In this document: positions 24,681 through 31,988 of the stretch, one piece after another | Numbering within the stretch: the stretch's first letter is position 1 | Layout: each line of letters opens with the position of its first letter | From: an uncultured Clostridia bacterium | Lineage (GTDB): Bacteria > Bacillota > Clostridia > TANB77 > CAG-508 | Assembly: GCA_944392485.1 (NCBI GenBank) | Contig: CALXWO010000003.1 | Location: forward strand, 1-64,000 | Length of the DNA: 64,000 nt | Direction of reading: 5' to 3' | The notes under the pieces: generated by a model | The model's input: the letters and a program-made list of their open reading frames with translations, nothing else | The model's database searches: none | Told to the model about the DNA's origin: nothing | Program-made: the position numbers and the translations under genes

Positions 24681-24825
24681 TTTATCCACCTCCAACAACA
24701 ATATATCACTTATTGTATGTCGAAGGCTGTCTTTTTTTGTTTGTTCTCATCATTTTTGCTATTATAATTATAACTCTTCAGAAAAGAAATTAAAAGGAAG
24801 TTTTCGCGTAATTTTTGCGAAGTTT

Positions 24826-25389
24826 TTACGAAGTTTTTAATATTTCAGGATTTAAGATTTTTAACATTCTTTTTAGTGCTGTATCTCTATAAGTTTGTAA
24901 TCGTTTTATTGATTTCGGTTTTCTAAATTCTTCATAATACTCGTCTGAAATACTATCCCATTTTAATTCATCCATATAAAAAGCCTGTATTACAAATTTT
25001 TCTTCTTTTGATAATGGATTCATTATATTTTTTACTCTAACAATTATTTTGTTTAATCTATCTATTTCTTTATTACATTGTTCTATTTTTCTTTCTAAAT
25101 ATTCTCTATCTTCTTTGTTTATATGATTTATTTCTCTGTTGTATGCTACCACTGTATTATATGTTGTGTCAGACACTTTATTGGTATTGCTTCGTGGTAT
25201 ATCAGATATAGCTTGTCCTGATAACTGCATTCCTTCTATTACTTCTTTTTCGCTTTCTTGATATACCGTTCCTGCATAATTTAGTCTCTCTTGATATTCT
25301 TCAAGTCTTAATTCTAGTTCTGTCAATTTAGATTCATTATCTCTATGCTCTCTTAGCATTGTTTCTAAATCTTCTTTTATGTATTCCAT
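24826..25389 (-). CDS. ArpU/sigma-region-4-like late transcription regulator
   Basis: This 187-aa protein has a long coiled coil (residues 1-125) and a C-terminal DNA-binding domain: PLSKEEKFVIQAFYMDELKWDSISDEYY followed by KSIKRLQTYRDTALKRML, a sigma-70-region-4-like helix-turn-helix. ArpU-type proteins activate late genes in Gram-positive phages. Its position just upstream of the late promoter fits. Confidence 0.75.
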   Translation of the reverse strand: MEYIKEDLETMLREHRDNESKLTELELRLEEYQERLNYAGTVYQESEKEVIEGMQLSGQAISDIPRSNTNKVSDTTYNTVVAYNREINHINKEDREYLERKIEQCNKEIDRLNKIIVRVKNIMNPLSKEEKFVIQAFYMDELKWDSISDEYYEEFRKPKSIKRLQTYRDTALKRMLKILNPEILKTS

Positions 25390-25410
25390 ATTACACCTCT
25401 TTCTTTTGTT

Positions 25411-25581
25411 TTACATATGTGTATCTATATGTACATCTTTTACTTTTATTTGTGGTGTTCTCTCTCCTAACTCGTAATAACTAAAACATTCACAATAATA
25501 ATCATTCTTATATCTAGCATATTTTTGTTTTGGATAATCTTGTACTAATTTCATTCCTCTAAACTCTTTTGGTATTTTCAT
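25411..25581 (-). CDS. 56-aa early phage protein
   Basis: The ATG at 25579-25581 follows GGAGG. The frame encodes MKIPKEFRGMKLVQDYPKQK and later YYCECFSYYELGERTPQIKV, 56 aa. It lies between the 63-aa coiled-coil gene and the ArpU-like gene on the same strand. The composition is ordinary for a soluble protein. No family recognised. Confidence 0.65.
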   Translation of the reverse strand: MKIPKEFRGMKLVQDYPKQKYARYKNDYYCECFSYYELGERTPQIKVKDVHIDTHM

Positions 25582-25597
25582 TGTCTTTTGTCCTCCG

Positions 25598-25789
25598 TTA
25601 CTTCAATTTTTTATCAATTCTTCTTAATTCTCTTCCTATGTCATTAATTGTTTTTACTAGAGCATTATCTCTCTTAAACACATATTTTGACATTTCTATT
25701 ATAGTTTCTTTTAGTTCCATGTTTTCTTTTTCAATATTTTTTAATCTCTCATATTCTGATTTATAATCAATTCCAAGCGTTTCTTCCAT
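25598..25789 (-). CDS. Small coiled-coil early protein
   Basis: The 63-aa product is almost entirely helical and charged (YKSEYERLKNIEKENMELKE, DIGRELRRIDKKLK). Its ATG overlaps the stop of the upstream gene (TAATG), so it is translationally coupled to the frame with the internal amber codon. Function unknown. Confidence 0.65.
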   Translation of the reverse strand: MEETLGIDYKSEYERLKNIEKENMELKETIIEMSKYVFKRDNALVKTINDIGRELRRIDKKLK

Positions 25790-26172
25790 TACTGTTTTTC
25801 TCCTTTCACTATTTTTAAAATATATTCATCTTCTTCTACTTGTCCACTATATTTGTACATTTCTGGAAATTCATCATTATCTATTGCTATACCATATCTG
25901 TTATTATTTTGTTTTCTTCTTTTTTCTAACTTATCTATTAGCTTTTGCTTATCTGAACACATATCTTTTACTACTTGTCCGAACTCTTTTAATGCTTCAT
26001 CTTTTATTCTTACTTTGTTTTCTATTTGTTCTATGTATTGTAAGATTATTTCTATTGCATCATAAGGATTTATCGTTGTATTTTCAGGATTACTATTAAT
26101 AAATATTTGTTTACTTAATATCTCCTTTAATGTATTTATTGCTTCTTGCTAACTTATTCTTATTATTGACAT
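25789..26172 (-). pseudogene. Early phage gene interrupted by an in-frame TAG at codon 8
   Basis: An ATG at 26170-26172, seven bases after GGAAGGAG, opens MSIIRIS, then meets TAG (26149-26151). The same frame stays open for another 119 codons (QEAINTLKEILSK, DAIEIILQYIEQIENK, EEDEYILKIVKGEKQ) to a TAA that overlaps the next ATG. Upstream it is coupled to the 26163 gene. No convincing start follows the TAG. The sequence MSIIRIS-K/Q-QEAINTLKEIL would be natural, so one base change is the simplest account. TAG is used as a normal stop elsewhere in the window. CGGA is not involved here. Confidence 0.65.
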
Positions 26173-26573
26173 AACAGCACTCCTTCCTTTTGACAAATTA
26201 TCCATAGATGCCCGTTCATACTTGATTTTGCTATTTTTAATTTTGCATCACAATTTGGACATCTTGTTATTATAAATTCTCCTGATTTTAAATCTTTAGG
26301 AACTAAGCTCAATAAATTATTTATTTTATCTGAATTTTCTATTAAAATTTTGTTTATTTTCATATCTTCAAGTTCTTCTATTTCTTGTTCTGTTAAATCT
26401 AAATATTTATCTAATATTTTTATCTCTCTGTCTGTAATTATTTCTCTTGCTACTCTAATATCTGATAATCTAGCTAATCCAATTTCTTTATTTATTTTGA
26501 AATATAAATCTCTTAATGTTAGATTCCTTTTTTTGATAATTTCATTTAAAGGTTTAGTATCTGCTTTACTCAT
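26163..26573 (-). CDS. HTH-like protein with C-terminal zinc ribbon
   Basis: The N-terminal 70 residues look like a divergent XRE-type helix-turn-helix (NEIIKKRNLTLRDLYFKINKE and LDKYLDLTEQEIEELEDM). The C-terminus has TRCPNCDAKLKIAKSS and a late ICQKEGVLLCQ, a likely zinc-binding pair. The 136-aa product may be a regulator of the early operon. Its end overlaps the next gene start by about 10 bp. Confidence 0.6.
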   Translation of the reverse strand: MSKADTKPLNEIIKKRNLTLRDLYFKINKEIGLARLSDIRVAREIITDREIKILDKYLDLTEQEIEELEDMKINKILIENSDKINNLLSLVPKDLKSGEFIITRCPNCDAKLKIAKSSMNGHLWIICQKEGVLLCQ

Positions 26574-26576
26574 CTT

Positions 26577-26963
26577 TTACACCTTCTTTAACAAATTTTT
26601 ATATGCTTCACGTTCTACTATTAATTCATGTAATAAATCACCATCATTTGATGTATCTATAATTTTATTTATTTTATAAATCATTTCTTTTATAGATTTT
26701 TTAGAAATATATTCATGACTTATTAATAACTTAAATTTCTCTCCTAAATATTCATTAATTAAACTTGTTAATTCATCATCTAATAAATTTTGAATACCAT
26801 TTCTTTTAAGTTCTTCATTTTCTTTTTGTAGTTTATTTATAAGGTTTAAAAGTGTTTTTGCTTGTTGTTTATATAATGGAAATAATATATTTCCTTCTTC
26901 TTTAAGTTTTTTATATTCTTTTTCTAAATAATTAATAGCTTTCATTTCTTCTTCTGATAACAT
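26577..26963 (-). CDS. Helical early phage protein
   Basis: The 128-aa product is predicted to be helical throughout with a coiled coil (EKEYKKLKEEGNILFPLYKQ, LLNLINKLQKENEELKRNG). It ends in a Glu-rich LHELIVEREAYKNLLKKV helix. It lies 3 bp from the next gene in the early operon. No family recognised. Confidence 0.62.
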   Translation of the reverse strand: MLSEEEMKAINYLEKEYKKLKEEGNILFPLYKQQAKTLLNLINKLQKENEELKRNGIQNLLDDELTSLINEYLGEKFKLLISHEYISKKSIKEMIYKINKIIDTSNDGDLLHELIVEREAYKNLLKKV

Positions 26964-26975
26964 AGTTTATTCCTC

Positions 26976-27368
26976 CTACAACATATAACAATCTCTTTCA
27001 AATTCTTCATGTGTTAATATTTTTTCTATATATATTTCTTCAATGTTAAATCCTTCAACTCCTAAATATTCTTTATTACTCCTAGCATCTATATATTTCT
27101 TTACTCTATCAACTTTTCTTTCGCTCAAAGAATTAACTCTATATTGTATTATGTCATTTACTTCTATTAAATCAAATATGTCCTCGCTATGTTTTATTAT
27201 TTCATTCTTTATATCTTGTGGAGAAATTTGTATACATTCATCTCCCCATTCATCTGCTATATAATTTTCTAGTATTAAAAAACCATCTTCATCTATATCT
27301 GTAATTTTATTAATTCCTTGATTTCTTGCTAGTCTTATATATTCTCCTATTTCTATTTCTTTATCCAC
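26976..27368 (-). CDS. Early phage protein, 130 aa, GTG start
   Basis: Once the CGGA in the preceding gene is read as four bases, that gene stops with TAG at 27368-27370. A GTG at 27366-27368 overlaps the stop (TAGTG) and follows AGGAGG by eight bases. This frame, VDKEIEIGEYIRLARNQG... to ...THEEFERDCYML, is therefore a separate 130-aa gene rather than the tail of a 206-aa fusion. The product has an acidic core (DIDEDGFLILENYIADEWGDE) and a C-terminal RVKKYIDARSNKEYLGVEGF. No family recognised. Confidence 0.72.
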   Translation of the reverse strand: MDKEIEIGEYIRLARNQGINKITDIDEDGFLILENYIADEWGDECIQISPQDIKNEIIKHSEDIFDLIEVNDIIQYRVNSLSERKVDRVKKYIDARSNKEYLGVEGFNIEEIYIEKILTHEEFERDCYML

Positions 27369-27563
27369 TATATTAACCTCCTTCCGACACATTGGGCAGT
27401 AATTCAAATCATAGCTTCCATAACCTACTCTTCCTGCAATTCCTTTCTGCCCTTTTCTTTTACTTATAATTGTTATTGTTGCTTTCAATTTACGTTTTAT
27501 ATTAGGAATATCTGTTTTATTTAATTTTTTTATAAACTGTATATCTTCACAACATTTACACAT
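27368..27563 (-). CDS. Zinc-ribbon phage protein decoded through CGGA
   Basis: The ATG at 27561-27563 follows GGAGG by nine bases and opens MCKCCEDIQF. Near the end, TGT is followed by CGGA. Read as Gly it gives YCPMCGRRLI and a TAG, 64 aa, the standard end of a CxxC...CPxCG zinc ribbon. Read as Arg in triplets the frame runs into the next gene and loses the CPxCG motif. The AGGAGG that follows overlaps the last codons and serves the next gene, as expected if translation ends here. Confidence 0.85.
27383..27386 (-). other. CGGA quadruplet codon in a zinc-ribbon gene
   Basis: The context is TGT-CGGA-AGG on the minus strand. The quadruplet gives Cys-Gly-Arg-Arg-Leu-Ile-stop, completing CPMCG. 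This site does not look like a broken gene in triplet reading, so it would be missed by frameshift searches. Confidence 0.88.
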
Positions 27564-27564
27564 A

Positions 27565-27879
27565 TTATTTATCCTCCAATAATTCTTGCAAAACACTAAT
27601 TTTAATTACCAGTTCATCTAAATATTTTCTTACATTTTTATTTGGTACATTTATTATTACATCTGTATCTATGTTTCCATATTCAGATATAATTTCATTA
27701 TATTCTTTTTCTAATTCTTCTATCTTTTCTTTTACTTTTGATTTAGGTATGTAGTTGTTAAATATATATTTTTTTATTTTTTCTATATCTTCAAAAGGTG
27801 TATTCCCAAACAGTTCTTCAAATTCTTGTATTGTACTTCCTAATTTATAATTTTCTATATCTTCTTCCAACTCTATCAC
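27565..27879 (-). CDS. Acidic helical early protein
   Basis: The 104-aa product begins MIELEEDIENYKLGSTIQEF and continues with KSKVKEKIEELEKEYNEI and VRKYLDELVIKISVLQELLE. It is a two-helix charged protein typical of small phage accessory proteins. It overlaps the previous gene by 4 bp (ATGA coupling). Function unknown. Confidence 0.62.
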   Translation of the reverse strand: MIELEEDIENYKLGSTIQEFEELFGNTPFEDIEKIKKYIFNNYIPKSKVKEKIEELEKEYNEIISEYGNIDTDVIINVPNKNVRKYLDELVIKISVLQELLEDK

Positions 27880-28103
27880 TCCTCTGCCCTAAAATGAATG
27901 CAACCAAATTCTTCTCCAACTTCAATTGATGCATTATACCAGTCATAGTCCATATATAATAAATTATCTTTCTCTAATCCTTTTTCTTTCCAATTATATG
28001 CACCCTCATACTTAAATTTTGAGCAATTGCAATTTCCAAAACCTTTTTCCTTTTCTTCTTCAAACGGTGAATAATATCTACAATTTTTACACCATTGTTG
28101 CAT
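27876..28103 (-). CDS. Cys-rich early protein
   Basis: The 75-aa product has QQWCKNCRYYSPF at its N-terminus and GNCNCSKFKY and EEFGCIHFRAEE further on. This pattern of about five cysteines and a histidine suggests a metal-binding fold and recurs in phages as small C-N-C-R-Y-Y proteins. Function unknown. Confidence 0.68.
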   Translation of the reverse strand: MQQWCKNCRYYSPFEEEKEKGFGNCNCSKFKYEGAYNWKEKGLEKDNLLYMDYDWYNASIEVGEEFGCIHFRAEE

Positions 28104-28117
28104 TTTCTATCACTCCT

Positions 28118-28378
28118 CTACTTTTCCCACATATATTTTTCTACAGTATCTTCTAGTGCTTGTTTTTCTTTCTCTAATGCTTCATAATCTATTGCTAAAC
28201 TCATTGCTTTAAAACATACTATTATTGCTAATATTGATACTATAACTGTTATTATTGTTTGTATCTTAAAGTCTCTTTTTTGTACCTCTTTTGCAAATCT
28301 CTTGCGTTTATATTCTTCATATTCTCTTTGTTCTTTTTCACTTAAATCTACTTTTAAGCTTTCTTTAAATTTGTTCAT
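28118..28378 (-). CDS. Single-pass membrane protein with coiled coil
   Basis: The 86-aa product has a charged N-terminal helix (LSEKEQREYEEYKRKRFAK), one membrane helix (IQTIITVIVSILAIIVCFKAM), and a short C-terminal coiled coil (ALEKEKQALEDTVEKYM). It overlaps the upstream gene by 14 bp. An exclusion or membrane-anchoring role is possible; no family recognised. Confidence 0.62.
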   Translation of the reverse strand: MNKFKESLKVDLSEKEQREYEEYKRKRFAKEVQKRDFKIQTIITVIVSILAIIVCFKAMSLAIDYEALEKEKQALEDTVEKYMWEK

Positions 28379-28586
28379 ATTTTCCCTCCTGATTTTTGTT
28401 TATAAAATCTAATCCTTTTTGGGTTTTTATTACTATATTTGTCCTTCTACAAGCTCTTCTAAATTGCTCTTTTGTATAAGTATTTGTATATTTCTCGTTT
28501 TTCTTTCCCCAAAAACCTTTTACATCTTTTACTTTTACTCCACTTTCTAATTCCCATTCTTTTATTGTTTTTCTCTCTTGTGCCAT
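28365..28586 (-). CDS. Small basic early protein
   Basis: The start MAQERKTIKEW at 28586 follows AAAGGAG. The 73-aa product has a short KEWELESGVKVKDVKGFWG region and a basic C-terminus (FRRACRRTNIVIKTQKGLDF). It may be a nucleic-acid-binding protein. The end overlaps the next gene. No family recognised. Confidence 0.6.
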   Translation of the reverse strand: MAQERKTIKEWELESGVKVKDVKGFWGKKNEKYTNTYTKEQFRRACRRTNIVIKTQKGLDFINKNQEGKYEQI

Positions 28587-28605
28587 TTTATTTTCACTCC
28601 TTTTT

Positions 28606-28971
28606 TTAAATTTCTTCCAATTCAACTACAACTTTACTTTGTTTTGCATATTCAAATTTATCTATAAATCCACATACCATTTTCCTGTTGTCATCTTTTA
28701 ATATTCCTAGTTCTACTAAGCTGTCTAATATAAATTTTTTAGCAAAACATATATTGTCTAAATCTCTTCTCTTGTTTTCTTCTATCCAAGTAAAATGCCC
28801 TATTACAGGTTTTTCTATCTTTAAATTTCCTAACTGCTGTTTAATATATATTTTTATAAAATTTTGTTCATCTTTCTTTTGTTTTGCTCCTGCATATTTG
28901 TTGTATCTGTTTGCGTTTGTATATTCGTTTAAACCTATTAGCCTTTTTGGTATTTCAAACCTATACTTCAT
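28606..28971 (-). CDS. rusA: RusA-type Holliday junction resolvase
   Basis: The 121-aa product matches the RusA family in size and motifs: an N-terminal LIGLNEYTNANRYNKYAGAK, the acidic catalytic motif RRDLDNICFAKKFILDSLVE and the later ILKDDNRKMVCGF. RusA dimers cut recombination junctions and branched DNA before packaging. Its ATG overlaps the stop of the upstream 50-aa gene (ATGA), which supports the reality of that hidden gene. Confidence 0.85.
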   Translation of the reverse strand: MKYRFEIPKRLIGLNEYTNANRYNKYAGAKQKKDEQNFIKIYIKQQLGNLKIEKPVIGHFTWIEENKRRDLDNICFAKKFILDSLVELGILKDDNRKMVCGFIDKFEYAKQSKVVVELEEI

Positions 28972-29121
28972 ATTTTCATCTGTACTCCTTCTATTATTTT
29001 CTTACATTGCTCTAGTCCTGACTTCTCTCTGTATTCGCAGTTGTCTGCGTTTGGATTTTCTAATTCTAATCTTCCACAGCCTAGACACAATCCGTTCTTC
29101 TATTATCTCTTTACACGTCAT
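28968..29121 (-). CDS. Hidden 50-aa Cys-rich phage gene, readable only with CGGA as Gly
   Basis: The ATG at 29119-29121 follows AGAGGA shortly after the upstream gene's stop. Nine codons on, in-frame CGG is followed by A. The triplet frame gives a basic junk stretch. With CGGA as Gly the product is MTCKEIIEEGLCLGCG followed by RLELENPNADNCEYREKSG and LEQCKKIIEGVQMKI, 50 aa. This is a compact CLGCG...C...C zinc-binding protein, and its TGA overlaps the rusA ATG in an ATGA junction. The gene fills what would otherwise be an unexplained gap in a tightly packed operon. Confidence 0.85.
29091..29094 (-). other. CGGA quadruplet codon in the hidden 50-aa gene
   Basis: The context is GAA-CGGA-TTG on the minus strand. 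The quadruplet gives Glu-Gly-Leu-Cys-Leu-Gly-Cys-Gly; the triplet frame gives Glu-Arg-Ile-Val-Ser-Arg. Confidence 0.88.
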
Positions 29122-29124
29122 AGG

Positions 29125-29406
29125 CTAGTCCTCTGGCATTACATATCTTGGACTACATATTCCACTAGGTTGACCGACTTTTAGGTTTTCCCAATTGGTA
29201 TATCTTTGTGCTATCTCTTGCAGTATTTCTTTTGCTCTTTCTTCTGTTGCATAATGTCCAATGAATAAACCACACACGCCTGTTTCTACTTCATTTGTTT
29301 CTCTAAATATATTTATTGATGTAAAATTAGTTTCGCTATCTAATTCAATGGTTTTCATATTATCAAAATTTACTATTGTTCTTCTGTCCTGACTTACTAT
29401 TATCAT
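29125..29406 (-). CDS. Conserved-looking phage protein of 93 aa
   Basis: The sequence begins MIIVSQDRRTIVNFDNMKTI and has GVCGLFIGHYATEERAKEILQEI in the middle. This is the pattern of a small YvbH/phage accessory protein that recurs in Gram-positive phage early operons, though I cannot name its role. It ends with TAG, showing that TAG is a working stop in this prophage. The stop lies 3 bp from the next ATG. Confidence 0.65.
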   Translation of the reverse strand: MIIVSQDRRTIVNFDNMKTIELDSETNFTSINIFRETNEVETGVCGLFIGHYATEERAKEILQEIAQRYTNWENLKVGQPSGICSPRYVMPED

Positions 29407-29415
29407 AACTACCTC

Positions 29416-29739
29416 CTAATCTATTCTTGGAATGTGCTGGTAATTTACTGCCTCAAAACCTTTTTGCGTTCTTTCATACACTGCTACTTTTTTCCCTGTG
29501 TATTCACATTTCTTTTTATCTATGGTTTCAACAAATCCCATTTTCTCTAATTCTGTTAGCCTAGGTGCTGTGTAATTTCTTTCTGTGCTAGGTATTAAAT
29601 TTAATTCAAATAATTCTACTGCTATTTCTTTTGCTGTTTTACTACCTGTCATTAACCTGTCTAATATTTGCTCATATCTTATTTTTCGTTTTGGTTTTAT
29701 ATCTTCAAAACTTAATTGTCTTGTTTCTGCCGTTATCAT
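29416..29739 (-). CDS. Winged-helix DNA-binding phage protein
   Basis: Residues 15-95 read as a winged helix: IRYEQILDRLMTGSKTAKEIAVEL, then NYTAPRLTELEKMGFVET with a basic wing KKKCEYTGKKVAVYERT. The 107-aa product likely binds DNA and may regulate the early operon. It lies between the replication initiator and the 93-aa gene. Confidence 0.7.
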   Translation of the reverse strand: MITAETRQLSFEDIKPKRKIRYEQILDRLMTGSKTAKEIAVELFELNLIPSTERNYTAPRLTELEKMGFVETIDKKKCEYTGKKVAVYERTQKGFEAVNYQHIPRID

Positions 29740-29742
29740 AAG

Positions 29743-30462
29743 TTACCCTCCTTTGTTTGCGTATAAATTATCTAAATTATCATAATTTCTTTGTTCGTAG
29801 TTGTTATAATTTGTTTGCTTTTTCTGTGCAGCATTTTCATTACCGTAGTTATTCCATGTCAATAGCTTCAATTTCCAGTTCTTAACTTTGTTGCCCTTGC
29901 TATCAACCCAGTTGCTTTCAGTAAAGAATTGATAAAAGTGTTCTGCGTTTACTTTTTTTAAATTTTTATCAGCAATATACTTATTTATTTCATCAAGAGT
30001 AGGAGCAATAAACTTCTCTTCTTTTACTTTATTTTTTATTTCTTTCTCTTCTATTCTTTTAGGAGATACTCCTCTTGGAGTTTTCGGCGAACCCTCTACG
30101 AATAGTCTGCGAATTTCTTTATTGTTTTCATCAAATGCAGGCAACTGGCTGCTTGTAGGCTTATCTATTCTTTGGAAAGTATACCAACTTAAAAGGCTAT
30201 AATAACTACTTCCGTTACATTCATAGAAAACTACGGACATATTAGAGCTTATCTCTGATAAGGTCTTTTCTATATCGGTACTTCTCAAATTTTCATTGTA
30301 AGGGAATAAACTAGACTTTAAATACGTTGGGTTAGCTCTACCTCTACCCTCATCATCAGCAAGAGAAAATAATCCAATAAATACTAATTTTGCTAAAGTA
30401 GATAATTTGCTAAAATCTTCACTTTGCCAAATACTAGGATCTACCATTCTTTTCCTTGCCAT
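29743..30462 (-). CDS. Phage replication initiator-like protein
   Basis: The start MARKRMVDPS at 30462 follows GGAGG by six bases. The 239-aa product begins with a winged-helix segment (IWQSEDFSKLSTLAKLVFIGLFSLADDEGRG). A basic Lys/Glu linker and a C-terminal DnaD-like helical part (NKYIADKNLKKVNAEHFYQFFTESNW) that ends in an Asn/Tyr-rich tail follow. This is the usual architecture of Gram-positive phage replisome organisers, which bind the origin and recruit helicase. The origin itself was not identified. Confidence 0.75.
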   Translation of the reverse strand: MARKRMVDPSIWQSEDFSKLSTLAKLVFIGLFSLADDEGRGRANPTYLKSSLFPYNENLRSTDIEKTLSEISSNMSVVFYECNGSSYYSLLSWYTFQRIDKPTSSQLPAFDENNKEIRRLFVEGSPKTPRGVSPKRIEEKEIKNKVKEEKFIAPTLDEINKYIADKNLKKVNAEHFYQFFTESNWVDSKGNKVKNWKLKLLTWNNYGNENAAQKKQTNYNNYEQRNYDNLDNLYANKGG

Positions 30463-30973
30463 AGCTATCCTCCTTGATTCTTTTAAATATATAATTGTAT
30501 GCATCTTCTGCACATTTAATTGGACTATTAAATATTTGCGTACCACTAAATCTTATTACTTCATAATTTGCCATTTTTAAATCGTATTCTCTTTCATTAT
30601 CATGTTGTACTTGTTCTTTTGTTTTTTGATGAAATTCATATCCATCGCATTCAATTACAATCTTTGCATTTGTGTTGTATCTATTTACATATTCATCTGT
30701 TTCAAATAAAAAATCTGCAAAATATTTCTTTTTTTTAATCTTAATAGGAGCTTGTGAAAATAAGAAAAATTTTTCCTTTTTACTTTGCTGATATAAATCA
30801 AAAGCAGTTATGAAAATTTGCTCTATTGGACTTTTAATTTCTTCGCACATTATTGTAGGATAATGTTTTAAGTTTACAAGTGGAATTAACATTATCTGTT
30901 GTGCCTTTTGTGGTGCTTTTAAAAATTCTTGTAGATATATTTCTGATTCATCATATAATTTGTATATATCCAT
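30434..30973 (-). CDS. PD-(D/E)XK endonuclease, DUF559-like
   Basis: The 179-aa product has the DUF559/Vsr-like nuclease core: SPIEQIFITAFDLY with the first Glu, PIKIKKKKYFADFLFE with the catalytic Asp, and IVIECDGYEFHQKTKEQVQHDNERE with the ExD motif, followed by YEVIRFSGTQIF. Such enzymes repair or cut DNA. Its end overlaps the replication gene by 28 bp. The exact substrate is unknown. Confidence 0.8.
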   Translation of the reverse strand: MDIYKLYDESEIYLQEFLKAPQKAQQIMLIPLVNLKHYPTIMCEEIKSPIEQIFITAFDLYQQSKKEKFFLFSQAPIKIKKKKYFADFLFETDEYVNRYNTNAKIVIECDGYEFHQKTKEQVQHDNEREYDLKMANYEVIRFSGTQIFNSPIKCAEDAYNYIFKRIKEDSYGKEKNGRS

Positions 30974-31025
30974 GCTTTCTCCTTTCTACAGCTAAAGGGT
31001 TAAACTGTATGTCTAACCCTGTTGC

Positions 31026-31361
31026 TTAATCTTTATCTATATTTTTTATAGCTCTTGCTTTTTCCATTTTAGCTTTCTCAGCATCTTTCTTTGCTTTTTC
31101 ATCACAAACATATTTAAGCATTTCTTTATAAAACTCTTTATCTACTACCTTTATTGTTGTTATCAATTCATCACAGAATTTACTGTCGTACTTAAAATCC
31201 ACTGTGATATTATCATTCCAGTCTTTTTCATACTTTATATGTTCATACAATAATTCTTTGATCCTTTCTAATAACATTGTATCTTTGTTATTAGGTTTGT
31301 CCTTTAATAATAATTCTTTATATTCTTCTAAACTTATTGTTACTTCATTTTTATTTGCCAT
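31026..31361 (-). CDS. Charged early phage protein, 111 aa
   Basis: The product begins MANKNEVTISLEEYKELLLK, typical of small phage proteins with an LEEYKEL motif. It continues with a helical domain ending in a Lys/Ala/Glu-rich tail (CDEKAKKDAEKAKMEKARA). No enzymatic motif is visible. It lies between the HNH-like and DUF559-like genes. Confidence 0.62.
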   Translation of the reverse strand: MANKNEVTISLEEYKELLLKDKPNNKDTMLLERIKELLYEHIKYEKDWNDNITVDFKYDSKFCDELITTIKVVDKEFYKEMLKYVCDEKAKKDAEKAKMEKARAIKNIDKD

Positions 31362-31374
31362 CTCTATTTCCTCC

Positions 31375-31656
31375 TTATAAATAACTTTTTCCTATTAATC
31401 TAATAAATTCTTCTTTTGTATGTGTTTTCATATATTCTTTTTGATATGCTCTTTTTAGCTTTAAATCCATTTCTCTGTCTTTATGTACTGACTTATTAGA
31501 TAAATTATGTTCTCTATGACATAAACCTGCACAGAAACCATTTTCAATTGAAATACGTCTATTTGCTGTGCCGAAAAATACTTCGTGAATACATTCTGCT
31601 GGTCTACCACAAAAGAAACATTTATCTAAGTTATTTAGTATGCTGTATCGTTTCAT
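31375..31656 (-). CDS. HNH-like zinc nuclease
   Basis: The 93-aa product has CFFCGRPAECIHEVFFG, then NRRISIENGFCAGLCHREHN, giving two Cys pairs and His residues arranged like phage HNH/Rap-type recombination nucleases. A C-terminal helix (KLKRAYQKEYMKTHTKEEFI) follows. It likely acts on branched or recombining DNA. It overlaps the upstream gene by 4 bp. Confidence 0.72.
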   Translation of the reverse strand: MKRYSILNNLDKCFFCGRPAECIHEVFFGTANRRISIENGFCAGLCHREHNLSNKSVHKDREMDLKLKRAYQKEYMKTHTKEEFIRLIGKSYL

Positions 31657-31976
31657 TTAGTTGCACCCCATTCACGTGCATATTGTGATTCCATTAATCT
31701 TGCATATAATTTATAAAAATCAGTTCCCTTTTCCGCACTATTTTTTAATCCCTCTGCGATATCTCTTTCAAATCTTAGTTTTGCTATATCTTCTTCTCCT
31801 TTAACAATATCTGCTAAATGTGTAACTGGCTGTCCTTGTGCTCTTCTTTCTAGTAGCCTTTTTGATAATGCAGTTCGATAATTATATTCTTTTACAGCAT
31901 AATCTTTTTGACATCTTTTATATTCGCTTAATGATTGTTCTGCTTTCTTCATTACTTCTTCTATTTCGTGCCACAT
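31653..31976 (-). CDS. Coiled-coil early protein next to the SSB-like gene
   Basis: The 107-aa product is all helical (MWHEIEEVMKKAEQSLSEYK, TALSKRLLERRAQGQPVTHLADIVKG, KLRFERDIAEGL). Similar proteins accompany single-strand-binding and recombination genes in Gram-positive phages. No catalytic motif is visible. Confidence 0.62.
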   Translation of the reverse strand: MWHEIEEVMKKAEQSLSEYKRCQKDYAVKEYNYRTALSKRLLERRAQGQPVTHLADIVKGEEDIAKLRFERDIAEGLKNSAEKGTDFYKLYARLMESQYAREWGATK

Positions 31977-31988
31977 TTGATCACCCTC

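Noticed and set aside
26149-26151. A second quadruplet codon (TAGC) in the amber gene
   Set aside because: Skipping one extra base at TAGC leads quickly to a stop; the downstream frame is open only if TAG counts as three bases.
26976-27596. A single 206-aa phage protein
   Set aside because: The internal CPMC-CGGA-AGG gives a canonical zinc-ribbon end, and a strong ribosome binding site with TAGTG start follows directly.
30462-30546. N-terminal extension of the replication initiator
   Set aside because: The extension overlaps the DUF559-like gene and lacks a ribosome binding site; MARKRM has GGAGG six bases upstream.
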